Shown here in pieces: positions 1-7,627 of a DNA stretch of 7,922 nucleotides. The stretch lies in the NCBI GenBank assembly GCA_003242425.1, contig QGUL01000065.1:1-7922 (forward strand), read 5' to 3'. The translations under genes and the position numbers were made by a program. Numbering within the stretch: the first letter of the stretch is position 1; each line of letters opens with the position of its first letter. The notes under the pieces are model-generated. The model was given only the letters and a program-made list of their open reading frames with translations. It ran no database searches and had not been told where the DNA came from. This stretch comes from Pseudomonadota bacterium. Lineage in GTDB: Bacteria > Pseudomonadota > Gammaproteobacteria > Burkholderiales > SG8-39.

Positions 1-1
1 C

Positions 2-190
2 CGCCCCGGGGCGCAGGCCGGTCCGCAGGGCGGCGTCGCGCCCGGCCCCGGGCCGGTTGCCAACGTCGCGCCGGCCGGCAGCAACATCAGCGACTACTTG
101 ATGGCGCATCAGCGTTTCTCGCCGGCCTCCGCCATGGTGGGGGTCGCGCCTTATGCGCGCACCGTGTCCCAGGACCTCGAACAGCACTGA
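2..190 (+). CDS. rseA: RseA/MucA anti-sigma-E factor, C-terminal fragment (5' end outside window)
   Basis: The last 62 codons of an open frame that enters from the left edge and stops at TGA 188-190. The first half is rich in Gly, Pro and Ala, a low-complexity linker. The end carries the segment DYLMAHQRFSPASAM followed by GVAPYARTVSQ, which I recognise as the conserved C-terminus of betaproteobacterial RseA/MucA-type anti-sigma factors. In this family the N-terminal cytoplasmic domain binds sigma-E (RpoE/AlgU), a single membrane segment follows, and the C-terminal part lies in the periplasm where RseB binds it. Only the periplasmic tail is visible, so the sigma-binding domain, membrane segment and protease cleavage sites cannot be assessed. 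The rseB start lies three bases after the stop, which supports the identification and suggests co-transcription with coupled translation. Confidence 0.8.
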   Translation, partial: RPGAQAGPQGGVAPGPGPVANVAPAGSNISDYLMAHQRFSPASAMVGVAPYARTVSQDLEQH

Positions 191-193
191 GCC

Positions 194-1168
194 ATGAACC
201 GTTTATGGTTTGCGGCCCTGGCGGCCGGATCGATGCTGTACGGGGCAGCCGCCTACCCGCAGCAGTCCGAAGCCCTGCAATGGCTGTCGCGCATGTACAG
301 CGCGAGCCAGTACCTCAGCTACACGGGCACCTTCCTCTACCAGCGCGGCGACCATATCGAAACGGCCCGCATCATCCGGCTCGTGGACGCCGACGGCATC
401 CATGAGCGCCTCGAAGCGCTAGACGGCACGCCGCGCGAAATCGTCCGGACCAACGACGAAGTCGCCTGCTACTTCCCGGGCAGCATGACCGTGAAGATCG
501 ACAACCGGCGCGAGACCGGCCCGTTCCCGCATCTGCGCAGCGAACACCTGGACGATATCGCCGCCCATTACGACGTGCGCATGGGGCCGGTGGACCGCAT
601 CGCCGGACACGCCGCCCAGGTCATCATCCTCACGCCGCGCGACGACATGCGCTACGGGCAGCGCCTGTGGGCGGAGCTCGACACCGGGCTGTTGTTGAAG
701 GCCAAGACCTTCGACGAGCAGGGGCGGCCGGTCGAACAGTTCACGTTCACGGAACTGGAAATCGGCGGCCCGATCGACCGCAACGCGGTGAAGTCGCGCT
801 TCGCCGGGCAGCGCAAGGACTGGCGCGTGGAAAGCTCCGGCATGGTGGAGGCGGACCTCGGCAAGCTCGGCTGGACGCTGAAACAGCTGCCCCCCGGCTA
901 CCGGAAGGTCATGGAACTCAAGCGCCGGATGGGCGAGAGCTTCGACGTCGGCCACATGGTGATCTCCGACGGGCTGGCGGCCGTATCCGTGTTCATCGAA
1001 CCGCTGGGGCCGAAAGCCGGCCAGGCGCGGCTCGGCGCCTTCCGGCAGGGCGCGCTCAACATCTATACGCGCAACGTGGACAACCACCTGGTGACCGTCG
1101 TCGGCGACGCGCCGGCCGTGAGCGTGCGCCGGATCGCCGACGCCGTCGAACACCGGCCGCCCCGCTAG
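194..1168 (+). CDS. rseB: RseB/MucB, periplasmic regulator of the sigma-E anti-sigma factor
   Basis: A 324-residue protein, close to the roughly 315-320 of E. coli RseB and Pseudomonas MucB. Residues 1-20 form a signal peptide (MNR, hydrophobic core, GAAA with probable cleavage before Tyr21), so the mature protein should be periplasmic. The N-terminal domain (about 22-190) matches the LolA/LolB-like lipid-sensing fold of the family. The smaller C-terminal domain (about 210-318) contains the family-typical segment HMVISDGLAAVSVFIEP. In the known pathway RseB binds the periplasmic part of RseA and shields it from DegS cleavage; lipopolysaccharide or mislocalised lipoprotein signals release it. 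The start is the first ATG after the rseA stop, with no strong ribosome binding site, consistent with translation coupled to rseA. The usual downstream partners mucC and mucD/degP are absent: the next gene starts seven bases after the stop. Confidence 0.92.
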   Translation: MNRLWFAALAAGSMLYGAAAYPQQSEALQWLSRMYSASQYLSYTGTFLYQRGDHIETARIIRLVDADGIHERLEALDGTPREIVRTNDEVACYFPGSMTVKIDNRRETGPFPHLRSEHLDDIAAHYDVRMGPVDRIAGHAAQVIILTPRDDMRYGQRLWAELDTGLLLKAKTFDEQGRPVEQFTFTELEIGGPIDRNAVKSRFAGQRKDWRVESSGMVEADLGKLGWTLKQLPPGYRKVMELKRRMGESFDVGHMVISDGLAAVSVFIEPLGPKAGQARLGAFRQGALNIYTRNVDNHLVTVVGDAPAVSVRRIADAVEHRPPR

Positions 1169-1175
1169 AGGCGCC

Positions 1176-1451
1176 ATGGCTCCTCCCGAACTGATCCTGT
1201 ACGGGCGCAGTTACTGCCATCTCTGCGAGGACATGGAGCGGGCGCTGCGCACGCTGCAGGACGAGTTCCGCTTCACCGTCGCAGTCGTCGATGTGGACAG
1301 CGATCCGGCGCTGGAAGCGCGCTACGGCGAACGGGTGCCGGTGCTGGTCCACGCGGGCAAGGAACTTTGCCATTACTTCCTCGATCCGGCCGCGGTGCGC
1401 CGCTATCTCACCGGTGTGGCGGGTGCCGCGCTCGGGACCGCCGCATCCTGA
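1176..1451 (+). CDS. Glutaredoxin-like thiol-disulfide protein (DUF836 type)
   Basis: A 91-residue protein with a single thioredoxin fold. It opens with a beta strand (LILYGRSY) leading into a Cys14-His-Leu-Cys17 redox motif. A predicted cis-proline follows at Pro55 in the segment RVPVLV, and a C-terminal helix ends the fold (LDPAAVRRYL). This matches the small glutaredoxin-like DUF836 family (Pfam PF05768) rather than classical CPYC glutaredoxins. The absence of a signal peptide implies a cytoplasmic protein. Substrates are not known to me. It probably makes or breaks disulfides, or relays electrons. The start at ATG 1176 is preceded by AGAGG at 1167-1171, which overlaps the rseB stop, so it is probably co-transcribed with the sigma-E operon. 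In betaproteobacteria a gene of this kind commonly sits between degP/mucD and lepA; here it directly follows rseB. Confidence 0.8.
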   Translation: MAPPELILYGRSYCHLCEDMERALRTLQDEFRFTVAVVDVDSDPALEARYGERVPVLVHAGKELCHYFLDPAAVRRYLTGVAGAALGTAAS

Positions 1452-1457
1452 TAGAAT
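1449..1457 (+). promoter_or_regulatory. Candidate extended -10 promoter for lepA
   Basis: TG at 1449-1450, one base, then TAGAAT at 1452-1457. This fits the extended -10 consensus TGnTATAAT with one mismatch. It overlaps the TGA stop of the glutaredoxin-like gene. No convincing -35 hexamer lies 16-18 bases upstream, but extended -10 promoters often lack one. Transcription would begin near 1463-1466, giving lepA a leader of about 55 bases. This is inference from sequence only; in GC-rich DNA such an AT-rich hexamer is unusual but may still be chance. Confidence 0.45.
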
Positions 1458-1475
1458 TCCCGGCTTACTACGCGC

Positions 1476-1502
1476 AAGGGTGCTGAATCGGCGCCCTTTT
1501 TT
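1476..1502 (+). terminator. Intrinsic terminator-like hairpin just upstream of lepA
   Basis: The left arm AAGGGTGC (1476-1483) pairs with the right arm GCGCCCTT (1491-1498) around a seven-base loop, giving eight pairs including one G-T wobble. A run of six T residues spans 1497-1502. This is the form of a Rho-independent terminator. It could end transcripts from the rseA-rseB-glutaredoxin unit. Only 18 bases separate the T-run from the lepA ATG, so no promoter fits between them. LepA must therefore be read through the hairpin or be transcribed from a promoter upstream of it, in which case the hairpin is part of the lepA leader. Confidence 0.7.
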
Positions 1503-1520
1503 GTGGCCCGCGCCTTCGAC

Positions 1521-3314
<1,794 letters not shown>

Positions 3315-3365
3315 GCCGGCGGCTAGGCCGTCCCGGGAGCGAACAACTAAAACGGTGCCCCGCGC

Positions 3366-4154
3366 ATGAACTTCGCGCTGCTACTCTTTGTGCTACTGGT
3401 GGTGACCGGCGGCGTCAGCCTCGCCGACCGCCTGTATTTCCGCAAACACCGGACCGCGGGCACGAAAGAGCCCTGGTGGATCGAATACTCCAAGAGCTTT
3501 TTTCCGGTCATCCTGATCGTGTTCGTGCTACGCTCGTTCATCGTCGAGCCCTTCCGCATTCCGTCCGGCTCCATGCTGCCGACGCTGGAGGACGGCGACT
3601 TCATTCTGGTGAACAAGTACACCTACGGCATCCGGCTGCCGGTCATCAACAAGAAGATCATCGACATCAACGAGCCGGAGCGCGGCGACGTCATCGTCTT
3701 CCGCTATCCCGTCGACCCGTCCTACGACTACATCAAGCGCGTGGTCGGCCTGCCGGGGGACAAGGTGGCGTACATCGGCAAGCGTCTGAGCATCAACGGC
3801 GTGCCGGTTCCGATCGAGCCCGCCGGCGAATACCTGCACCGGGAGAAGATCCGCTACTCCAAGCTCTATTACGAGACGCTCGGCGGGGTGCGGCACGCCG
3901 TCCTGAACGATGACGAAGCCCCCGACGGCGTGTCCTTCGTGATGCAATTCCCCTTTCGCGACAACTGCGTCTACAACGCCGACGGTTTCGTTTGTACCGT
4001 CCCGCCGGGACATTACTTCCTGATGGGCGACAACCGGGACGACTCCAGCGACAGCCGCGTGTGGGGCTTCGTGCCGGAGGCCAACATCGTCGGGAAGGCG
4101 TTCTTCATCTGGTTCAATTTGAGCGATCCGAGCCGCATCGGATCGTTCCAGTAG
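3366..4154 (+). CDS. lepB: Signal peptidase I (leader peptidase)
   Basis: A 262-residue inner-membrane serine protease that removes signal peptides from exported proteins at the periplasmic face. Two N-terminal membrane segments are visible (about 2-20 and 44-62) with a short cytoplasmic loop between them. The catalytic serine is Ser69 in PSGSMLPTL (equivalent to E. coli Ser90). The general base is Lys124 in DYIKRVVGLPGD (equivalent to Lys145). The signature GDNRDDSSDSR starts at residue 221. It is shorter than the 324-residue E. coli enzyme, as is usual for beta- and many other gammaproteobacteria. Cys201 and Cys210 in the periplasmic domain may form a disulfide. The gene follows lepA after 51 bases without an obvious terminator, promoter or strong ribosome binding site. 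The wording WWIEYSKSFFPVI is typical of betaproteobacterial LepB as I remember it. Confidence 0.97.
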   Translation: MNFALLLFVLLVVTGGVSLADRLYFRKHRTAGTKEPWWIEYSKSFFPVILIVFVLRSFIVEPFRIPSGSMLPTLEDGDFILVNKYTYGIRLPVINKKIIDINEPERGDVIVFRYPVDPSYDYIKRVVGLPGDKVAYIGKRLSINGVPVPIEPAGEYLHREKIRYSKLYYETLGGVRHAVLNDDEAPDGVSFVMQFPFRDNCVYNADGFVCTVPPGHYFLMGDNRDDSSDSRVWGFVPEANIVGKAFFIWFNLSDPSRIGSFQ

Positions 4155-4156
4155 GC

Positions 4157-4162
4157 GAGGAG
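4157..4162 (+). promoter_or_regulatory. Strong ribosome binding site fixing the DUF4845 start
   Basis: GAGGAG lies eight bases before ATG 4171, an ideal spacing. It supports that ATG over the in-frame GTG at 4162, which overlaps the site itself. It is one of the clearest Shine-Dalgarno sequences in the window. Confidence 0.8.
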
Positions 4163-4170
4163 TGCCGCGT

Positions 4171-4512
4171 ATGAGAGCGAAACAACGGGGAATCGGCGTC
4201 CTGGGCGGGCTGTGCCTGATCGTGGGCATCGTCGTGGTCGCCGTCCTGGCGATGAAAATCGTGCCCGCATATATCGAGTACTTCACCGTCAAGAAAATCG
4301 TGGCCGACCTGGCCCAAAGCGAGCTGACTTCGCCCAAGGAGATCCGCGATGCCTTCCGGCAACGTGCCAGCGTCGAATATTTCGACGGCATCTCGCCCAA
4401 CAATCTGGTCGTCGACCGGGACGGCATCCGCTTTGCCTATGAAAAACGCATCCCCCTGTTCGCGAATCTGACGCTGGTCATCGATTTCGAAGGGGCGAGC
4501 GAGCGCCAGTGA
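4171..4512 (+). CDS. DUF4845 family small membrane-anchored protein, function unknown
   Basis: A 113-residue protein with a short basic N-terminus (MRAKQRG), one membrane segment (about 8-30), and a soluble domain of about 80 residues that by the positive-inside rule should face the periplasm. Family-like segments are [14 protein letters not shown] after the membrane helix and [19 protein letters not shown] near the C-terminus. I recognise it as the DUF4845 protein that lies between lepB and rnc in many beta- and gammaproteobacteria (for example PA0769 in Pseudomonas aeruginosa). No function is known to me. Its position next to signal peptidase suggests an envelope role, but that is only inference. 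The start at ATG 4171 is set by the GAGGAG site. The N-terminus resembles a type IV pilin-like leader but lacks the conserved glutamate. Confidence 0.85.
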   Translation: MRAKQRGIGVLGGLCLIVGIVVVAVLAMKIVPAYIEYFTVKKIVADLAQSELTSPKEIRDAFRQRASVEYFDGISPNNLVVDRDGIRFAYEKRIPLFANLTLVIDFEGASERQ

Positions 4513-4535
4513 GCGGCGGGGGAGCACTTCAGCGC

Positions 4536-4550
4536 ATGCAACCGTCTTGA
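4536..4550 (+). other. Four-codon mini-ORF overlapping the rnc start
   Basis: ATG CAA CCG TCT TGA encodes MQPS. Its stop TGA (4548-4550) overlaps the TTG start of rnc (4547-4549) as TTGA. The only good Shine-Dalgarno sequence in the gap, GGGGGAG at 4518-4524, is 11 bases before this ATG and 22 bases before the TTG. It may act as a coupling leader for rnc, be a relic of a frameshift, or be chance. Confidence 0.35.
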
Positions 4551-5221
4551 AGACCGACCGCCTCCAAACCCGTCTCGGGTACCGATTCAAGGACCTCGGC
4601 CTGCTGCAGCAGGCCCTGACCCACCGCAGCCACAGCACGCCGCACAACGAGCGGCTGGAGTTTCTCGGCGACAGCATCCTCAACTTCATCATCGCGGCGG
4701 AGCTCTACCGGCGCTTCACCCGCCTGCGCGAAGGCGAGCTGTCGCGCCTGCGCGCGAGCTTGGTGCGCGAGCAGCGCCTGCACGACATCGCCGTGCGCAT
4801 CGAACTGGGCGACTACCTGCGCCTGGGCGAGGGCGAGCTGAAGAGCGGCGGCTTCCGCCGTCCTTCGATCCTCGCCGACAGCCTGGAAGCGGTCATCGGT
4901 GCGGTCTATCTGGACGGCGGTTTCGAGGCCGCGCAGAACGTCGTCATGACGCTCTACCAGCCTCTGCTCGACACCCTCGATCCCGCGGTCACCGCCGACA
5001 AGGACCCCAAGACCCTGCTGCAGGAATGGCTGCAGAGCCGCAAGCACCCGTTGCCGCAATACAATGTGATCGCGACCCACGGCGCGGCGCACGACCAGCG
5101 GTTCGAGGTCGAATGCCTCATTCCCGCGCTCGGCATCCGGACCGTCGGCAGCGGCACCAGCCGGCGGCTGGCCGAACAGGAAGCCGCGCGCCGCGCCCAT
5201 GAAGCCCTGAACGGGGCGTGA
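4547..5221 (+). CDS. rnc: Ribonuclease III
   Basis: A 224-residue double-strand-specific endoribonuclease (E. coli has 226). It cuts the 30S rRNA precursor, structured mRNAs and sense-antisense duplexes. The catalytic domain carries [10 protein letters not shown] with Glu35, Glu38 and Asp42, and [10 protein letters not shown] with Asp111 and Glu114, the metal-binding residues equivalent to E. coli Glu38, Glu41, Asp45, Asp114 and Glu117. A double-stranded RNA binding domain follows (about 152-222), ending in [21 protein letters not shown] set the start at TTG 4547. It gives the expected N-terminus ([13 protein letters not shown]), and no in-frame ATG or GTG lies nearby. The nearest upstream ATG (4536) is out of frame by one base. 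The stop overlaps the era GTG start as GTGA, so translation is probably coupled, and the rnc-era pairing is widely conserved. Confidence 0.96.
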   Translation: MKTDRLQTRLGYRFKDLGLLQQALTHRSHSTPHNERLEFLGDSILNFIIAAELYRRFTRLREGELSRLRASLVREQRLHDIAVRIELGDYLRLGEGELKSGGFRRPSILADSLEAVIGAVYLDGGFEAAQNVVMTLYQPLLDTLDPAVTADKDPKTLLQEWLQSRKHPLPQYNVIATHGAAHDQRFEVECLIPALGIRTVGSGTSRRLAEQEAARRAHEALNGA

Positions 5222-6138
5222 GCTTTGCGAACGATTCAGACAGGCCCATGAAAGAAGCTTTTCGCTGCGGCACGATCGCCATCGTCGGCCGTCCGAACGT
5301 CGGCAAATCCACGCTGCTGAACACGCTGGTCGGTCAGAAACTCGCGATCACCTCCCGCAAGCCGCAGACCACGCGTCATCGCCTGCTTGGCATCCTCACG
5401 ACCGGGGACACCCAATACATTTTTGTCGATACGCCGGGCTTCCAGACCGAGCACGGCGGCACCCTCAACCGCATGCTGAACAGAAACGTGCAGCGTTCGC
5501 TGCAGGACGTGGACGTGGTCATGTGGGTGGTCGAAGCCGGCGTCCTCGGGCCTGCCGACTACAAGGTCGCGGCCTTGCTGCCCGACAAGATGCCGCTGGT
5601 GCTGGTCGTGAACAAGATCGACCGCGTCTCCGAAGCCGAGCTGCTGCCCTTCCTGCAGCGCTGCGGCAGCGAGTTCGAGCGCGCCGAAATCGTGCCTGTG
5701 AGCGCGGAGCAGGGCCGCAACAAGGACGAGCTGCTCGCCGTGCTGCGCAAGCTCCTGCCCGAGCAGCCGGCCATCTATCCCGAAGACGAGCTGACCGACC
5801 GTAACGAGCGTTTTCTGGCGGCCGAATTCATCCGCGAGAAGCTGTTCCGGCTGCTCGGCGACGAAGTACCCTACGGCAGCGCCGTGGTGATCGACCAGTT
5901 CAAGGACGAAGGCAACCTGCGTCGCATCTACGCCTCGATCATCGTCGAAAAACCCGGGCAGAAAGCCATCGTCATCGGCAAGGGCGGCGCCAAGCTGAAG
6001 GAGATCGCCACGGCGGCGCGGCTGGACATGGAGAAACTCTTCGGCTGCAAGGTCTATCTGGAAGTCTGGGTGAAAGTGCGCAGCGGCTGGTCGGAGAACG
6101 AGAACCTGCTGCGCAGTTTCGGCTACGACGCGGGTTGA
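5218..6138 (+). CDS. era: GTPase Era, 16S rRNA/30S maturation factor
   Basis: A 306-residue protein from GTG 5218 (E. coli Era has 301). Era binds the 3' end of 16S rRNA during 30S assembly and links ribosome maturation to the cell cycle. GTPase motifs are G1 GRPNVGKS (24-31), the effector region with [11 protein letters not shown] (45-55), G3 DTPG (71-74), G4 NKID (132-135) and G5 SAE (162-164). A C-terminal KH RNA-binding domain (about 210-295) contains [12 protein letters not shown], with GKGG at 254-257, and ends VWVKVRSGW. The GTG overlaps the rnc stop (GTGA), which favours coupling. An in-frame ATG at 5248 would give 296 residues and a shorter N-terminus closer to many homologues, so the start is not certain. 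The recO ATG follows after one base. Confidence 0.96.
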   Translation: MSFANDSDRPMKEAFRCGTIAIVGRPNVGKSTLLNTLVGQKLAITSRKPQTTRHRLLGILTTGDTQYIFVDTPGFQTEHGGTLNRMLNRNVQRSLQDVDVVMWVVEAGVLGPADYKVAALLPDKMPLVLVVNKIDRVSEAELLPFLQRCGSEFERAEIVPVSAEQGRNKDELLAVLRKLLPEQPAIYPEDELTDRNERFLAAEFIREKLFRLLGDEVPYGSAVVIDQFKDEGNLRRIYASIIVEKPGQKAIVIGKGGAKLKEIATAARLDMEKLFGCKVYLEVWVKVRSGWSENENLLRSFGYDAG

Positions 6139-6139
6139 A

Positions 6140-6862
6140 ATGGAGCAGGGCAGCCGCCGCCGGGTGGAGAACGAGCGCGCCTACGTGCTCCACACCTGGC
6201 CTTACAGCGAAACCAGCCTGCTGGTGGAGATCTTCAGCCGCGGTTACGGCCGCCTGCCGCTGCTCGCCAAAGGCGTGCGGCGGCCGCGCTCGTCGCTGCG
6301 CGGACTGTTGATGGCTTTCCAGCCGCTTTCGCTCGGCTGGTCGGGGCGCGGCGAAGTGCGCACGCTCAACCGCTGCGAATGGGTGGGTGGTTTGCCGCTG
6401 CTCAAAGGCGACGCGCTGCTCTGCGGCTTCTATTGCAACGAGTTGCTGATGCGGCTCCTGCCGCGCGAGGATCCGCACGAGGCGCTGTTCGACCATTACG
6501 AAGCCACGCTCGCCCAGTTGCAGCACGCCGAGGATCTGGAACGCGTGCTGCGTGCCTTCGAGCGGACGCTGCTGAAGGAACTGGGCTACGGACTGACGCT
6601 GGACCGCGACGCCGAAACGGGCGGCCCGATCGACCCCGAGGCCTTTTATGATTACGAGCCGGATCGTGGCCCCGTGCCCTCGCGCGGAGAGGGCAGGCTG
6701 AGGCTGCGCGGGCGCACGCTGCTCGCCATCGCCAACGAGGATTACAGCGACCCGGGCACGCTGCAGCAATACAAACAGCTCATGCGGCTGCTGATCAATC
6801 ATCGGCTCGACCAGCAGCCGCTGCACAGCCGCAACGTTTACAGGGAACTGCAACAACTATGA
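6140..6862 (+). CDS. recO: DNA repair protein RecO
   Basis: A 240-residue protein, of usual family length (E. coli 242). RecO works with RecR, and with RecF or alone, to load RecA on SSB-coated single-stranded DNA and to anneal strands in the RecFOR pathway. The N-terminal OB-fold (about 10-85) shows AYVLHTWPYSETSLLVEIF and LLAKGVRRPRSSLRGLLMAFQPL. A helical C-terminal domain follows. It contains only three cysteines (79, 95, 99), so the four-cysteine zinc site found in many RecO proteins outside this group is absent, as in E. coli. The start is one base after the era stop (TGAAATG) without a clear ribosome binding site, suggesting coupling. Its TGA overlaps the pdxJ ATG as ATGA. Confidence 0.94.
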   Translation: MEQGSRRRVENERAYVLHTWPYSETSLLVEIFSRGYGRLPLLAKGVRRPRSSLRGLLMAFQPLSLGWSGRGEVRTLNRCEWVGGLPLLKGDALLCGFYCNELLMRLLPREDPHEALFDHYEATLAQLQHAEDLERVLRAFERTLLKELGYGLTLDRDAETGGPIDPEAFYDYEPDRGPVPSRGEGRLRLRGRTLLAIANEDYSDPGTLQQYKQLMRLLINHRLDQQPLHSRNVYRELQQL

Positions 6863-7623
6863 TGATCGAACTGGGCGTCAACATCGACCATGTGGCGACC
6901 GTCCGGCAGGCCCGCCGGACCTACGAGCCCGATCCGGTCTGGGCGGCCGTGGAAGCCCATCTGGGCGGCGCCGACGGCATCACCGTGCATTTGCGCGAAG
7001 ACCGCCGCCACATCCAGGACGAGGACGTGCGCCGCCTGCGCGAGCTGACGCACATCAAGCTCAACCTGGAAATGGCGCCTACGCCGGAGATGGTCGAGAT
7101 CGCCCGGCGCATCCGGCCGGAAATGGCGATGCTGGTGCCCGAAGGCCGGCAGGAGATCACCACCGAAGGCGGCCTCGATATCGTCGCTCAGGAGAGCAAG
7201 CTGCGCGAAACGGTGGCGCGGCTGGCGGACGCCGGCATCGTGGTGAGCGTGTTCATCGACGCCGACCTGCGCCAGGTGGAGGCGGCCAAGCGCATCGGCG
7301 CCGCGGTCTGCGAGGTCCACACCGGCCCTTACGCGCACGCCTTCCATTCACAGGGACGCGATCCCGAAAGCCCGGCGGTGGTGAAGGAGCTCGAAGCGCT
7401 GCGCAAGGCGGGCGAGGCGATCCGCGACCTCGGCATGCGTTTCAACGCAGGGCATGCCTTGAACTACTTCAACGTCGAACCGGTGGCGCAACTGCCCGGT
7501 GTGCGCGAGCTGCACATCGGCCACGCCATCGTCAGCCGTGCCGTATTCGTCGGCATGCGCGAAGCCGTGCGCGAAATGAAGGCGCTGATCGTGGCGGCCA
7601 GCACCTTGCAGCGGCGGAGCTAG
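6859..7623 (+). CDS. pdxJ: Pyridoxine 5'-phosphate synthase
   Basis: A 254-residue TIM-barrel enzyme (E. coli 243) that condenses 1-deoxyxylulose 5-phosphate with 3-amino-2-oxopropyl phosphate to pyridoxine 5'-phosphate, the ring-closing step of the DXP-dependent vitamin B6 pathway. Visible motifs are GVNIDHVATVRQAR (6-19), ITVHLREDRRHIQD (41-54) with active-site His44, LNLEMA with Glu71, TTEGGLD (101-107), HTGPYA (154-159), NAGHALNY with His199, and IGHAIVSRAV (220-229). ATG 6859 overlaps the recO stop (ATGA). A second ATG at 6862 would only remove one Met. The context recO-pdxJ-acpS is the same as in E. coli. The segment RRTYEPDPVWAAV and the extra residues after HTGPYA (about 160-173) look more like PdxJ from other phyla than the usual RGTxYPDPV form of beta/gammaproteobacteria; this comparison is from memory. 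Confidence 0.95.
   Translation: MMIELGVNIDHVATVRQARRTYEPDPVWAAVEAHLGGADGITVHLREDRRHIQDEDVRRLRELTHIKLNLEMAPTPEMVEIARRIRPEMAMLVPEGRQEITTEGGLDIVAQESKLRETVARLADAGIVVSVFIDADLRQVEAAKRIGAAVCEVHTGPYAHAFHSQGRDPESPAVVKELEALRKAGEAIRDLGMRFNAGHALNYFNVEPVAQLPGVRELHIGHAIVSRAVFVGMREAVREMKALIVAASTLQRRS
7616..7619 (+). promoter_or_regulatory. Ribosome binding site for acpS
   Basis: GGAG at the end of pdxJ lies eight bases before GTG 7628. It supports the GTG as the acpS start and avoids the later in-frame ATG at 7646, which would remove the conserved N-terminal strand. Confidence 0.6.
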
Positions 7624-7627
7624 CGCC

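Noticed and set aside
419..1177. A 252-codon minus strand frame opposite rseB
   Set aside because: Shadow of rseB with low-complexity composition and no recognisable family.
3331..3365. Possible promoter in the lepA-lepB gap (AACTAAAAC at 3342-3354)
   Set aside because: The short AT-rich patch does not match a -10 hexamer well and no -35 is visible. Co-transcription with lepA is more likely.
4162..4170. GTG 4162 as an upstream start of the DUF4845 gene
   Set aside because: It overlaps the GAGGAG ribosome binding site, which is ideally spaced for ATG 4171.
3528..4427. A 299-codon minus strand frame opposite lepB and the DUF4845 gene
   Set aside because: It spans two genes that are well supported on the other strand and shows no domain or ribosome binding site that I can support.
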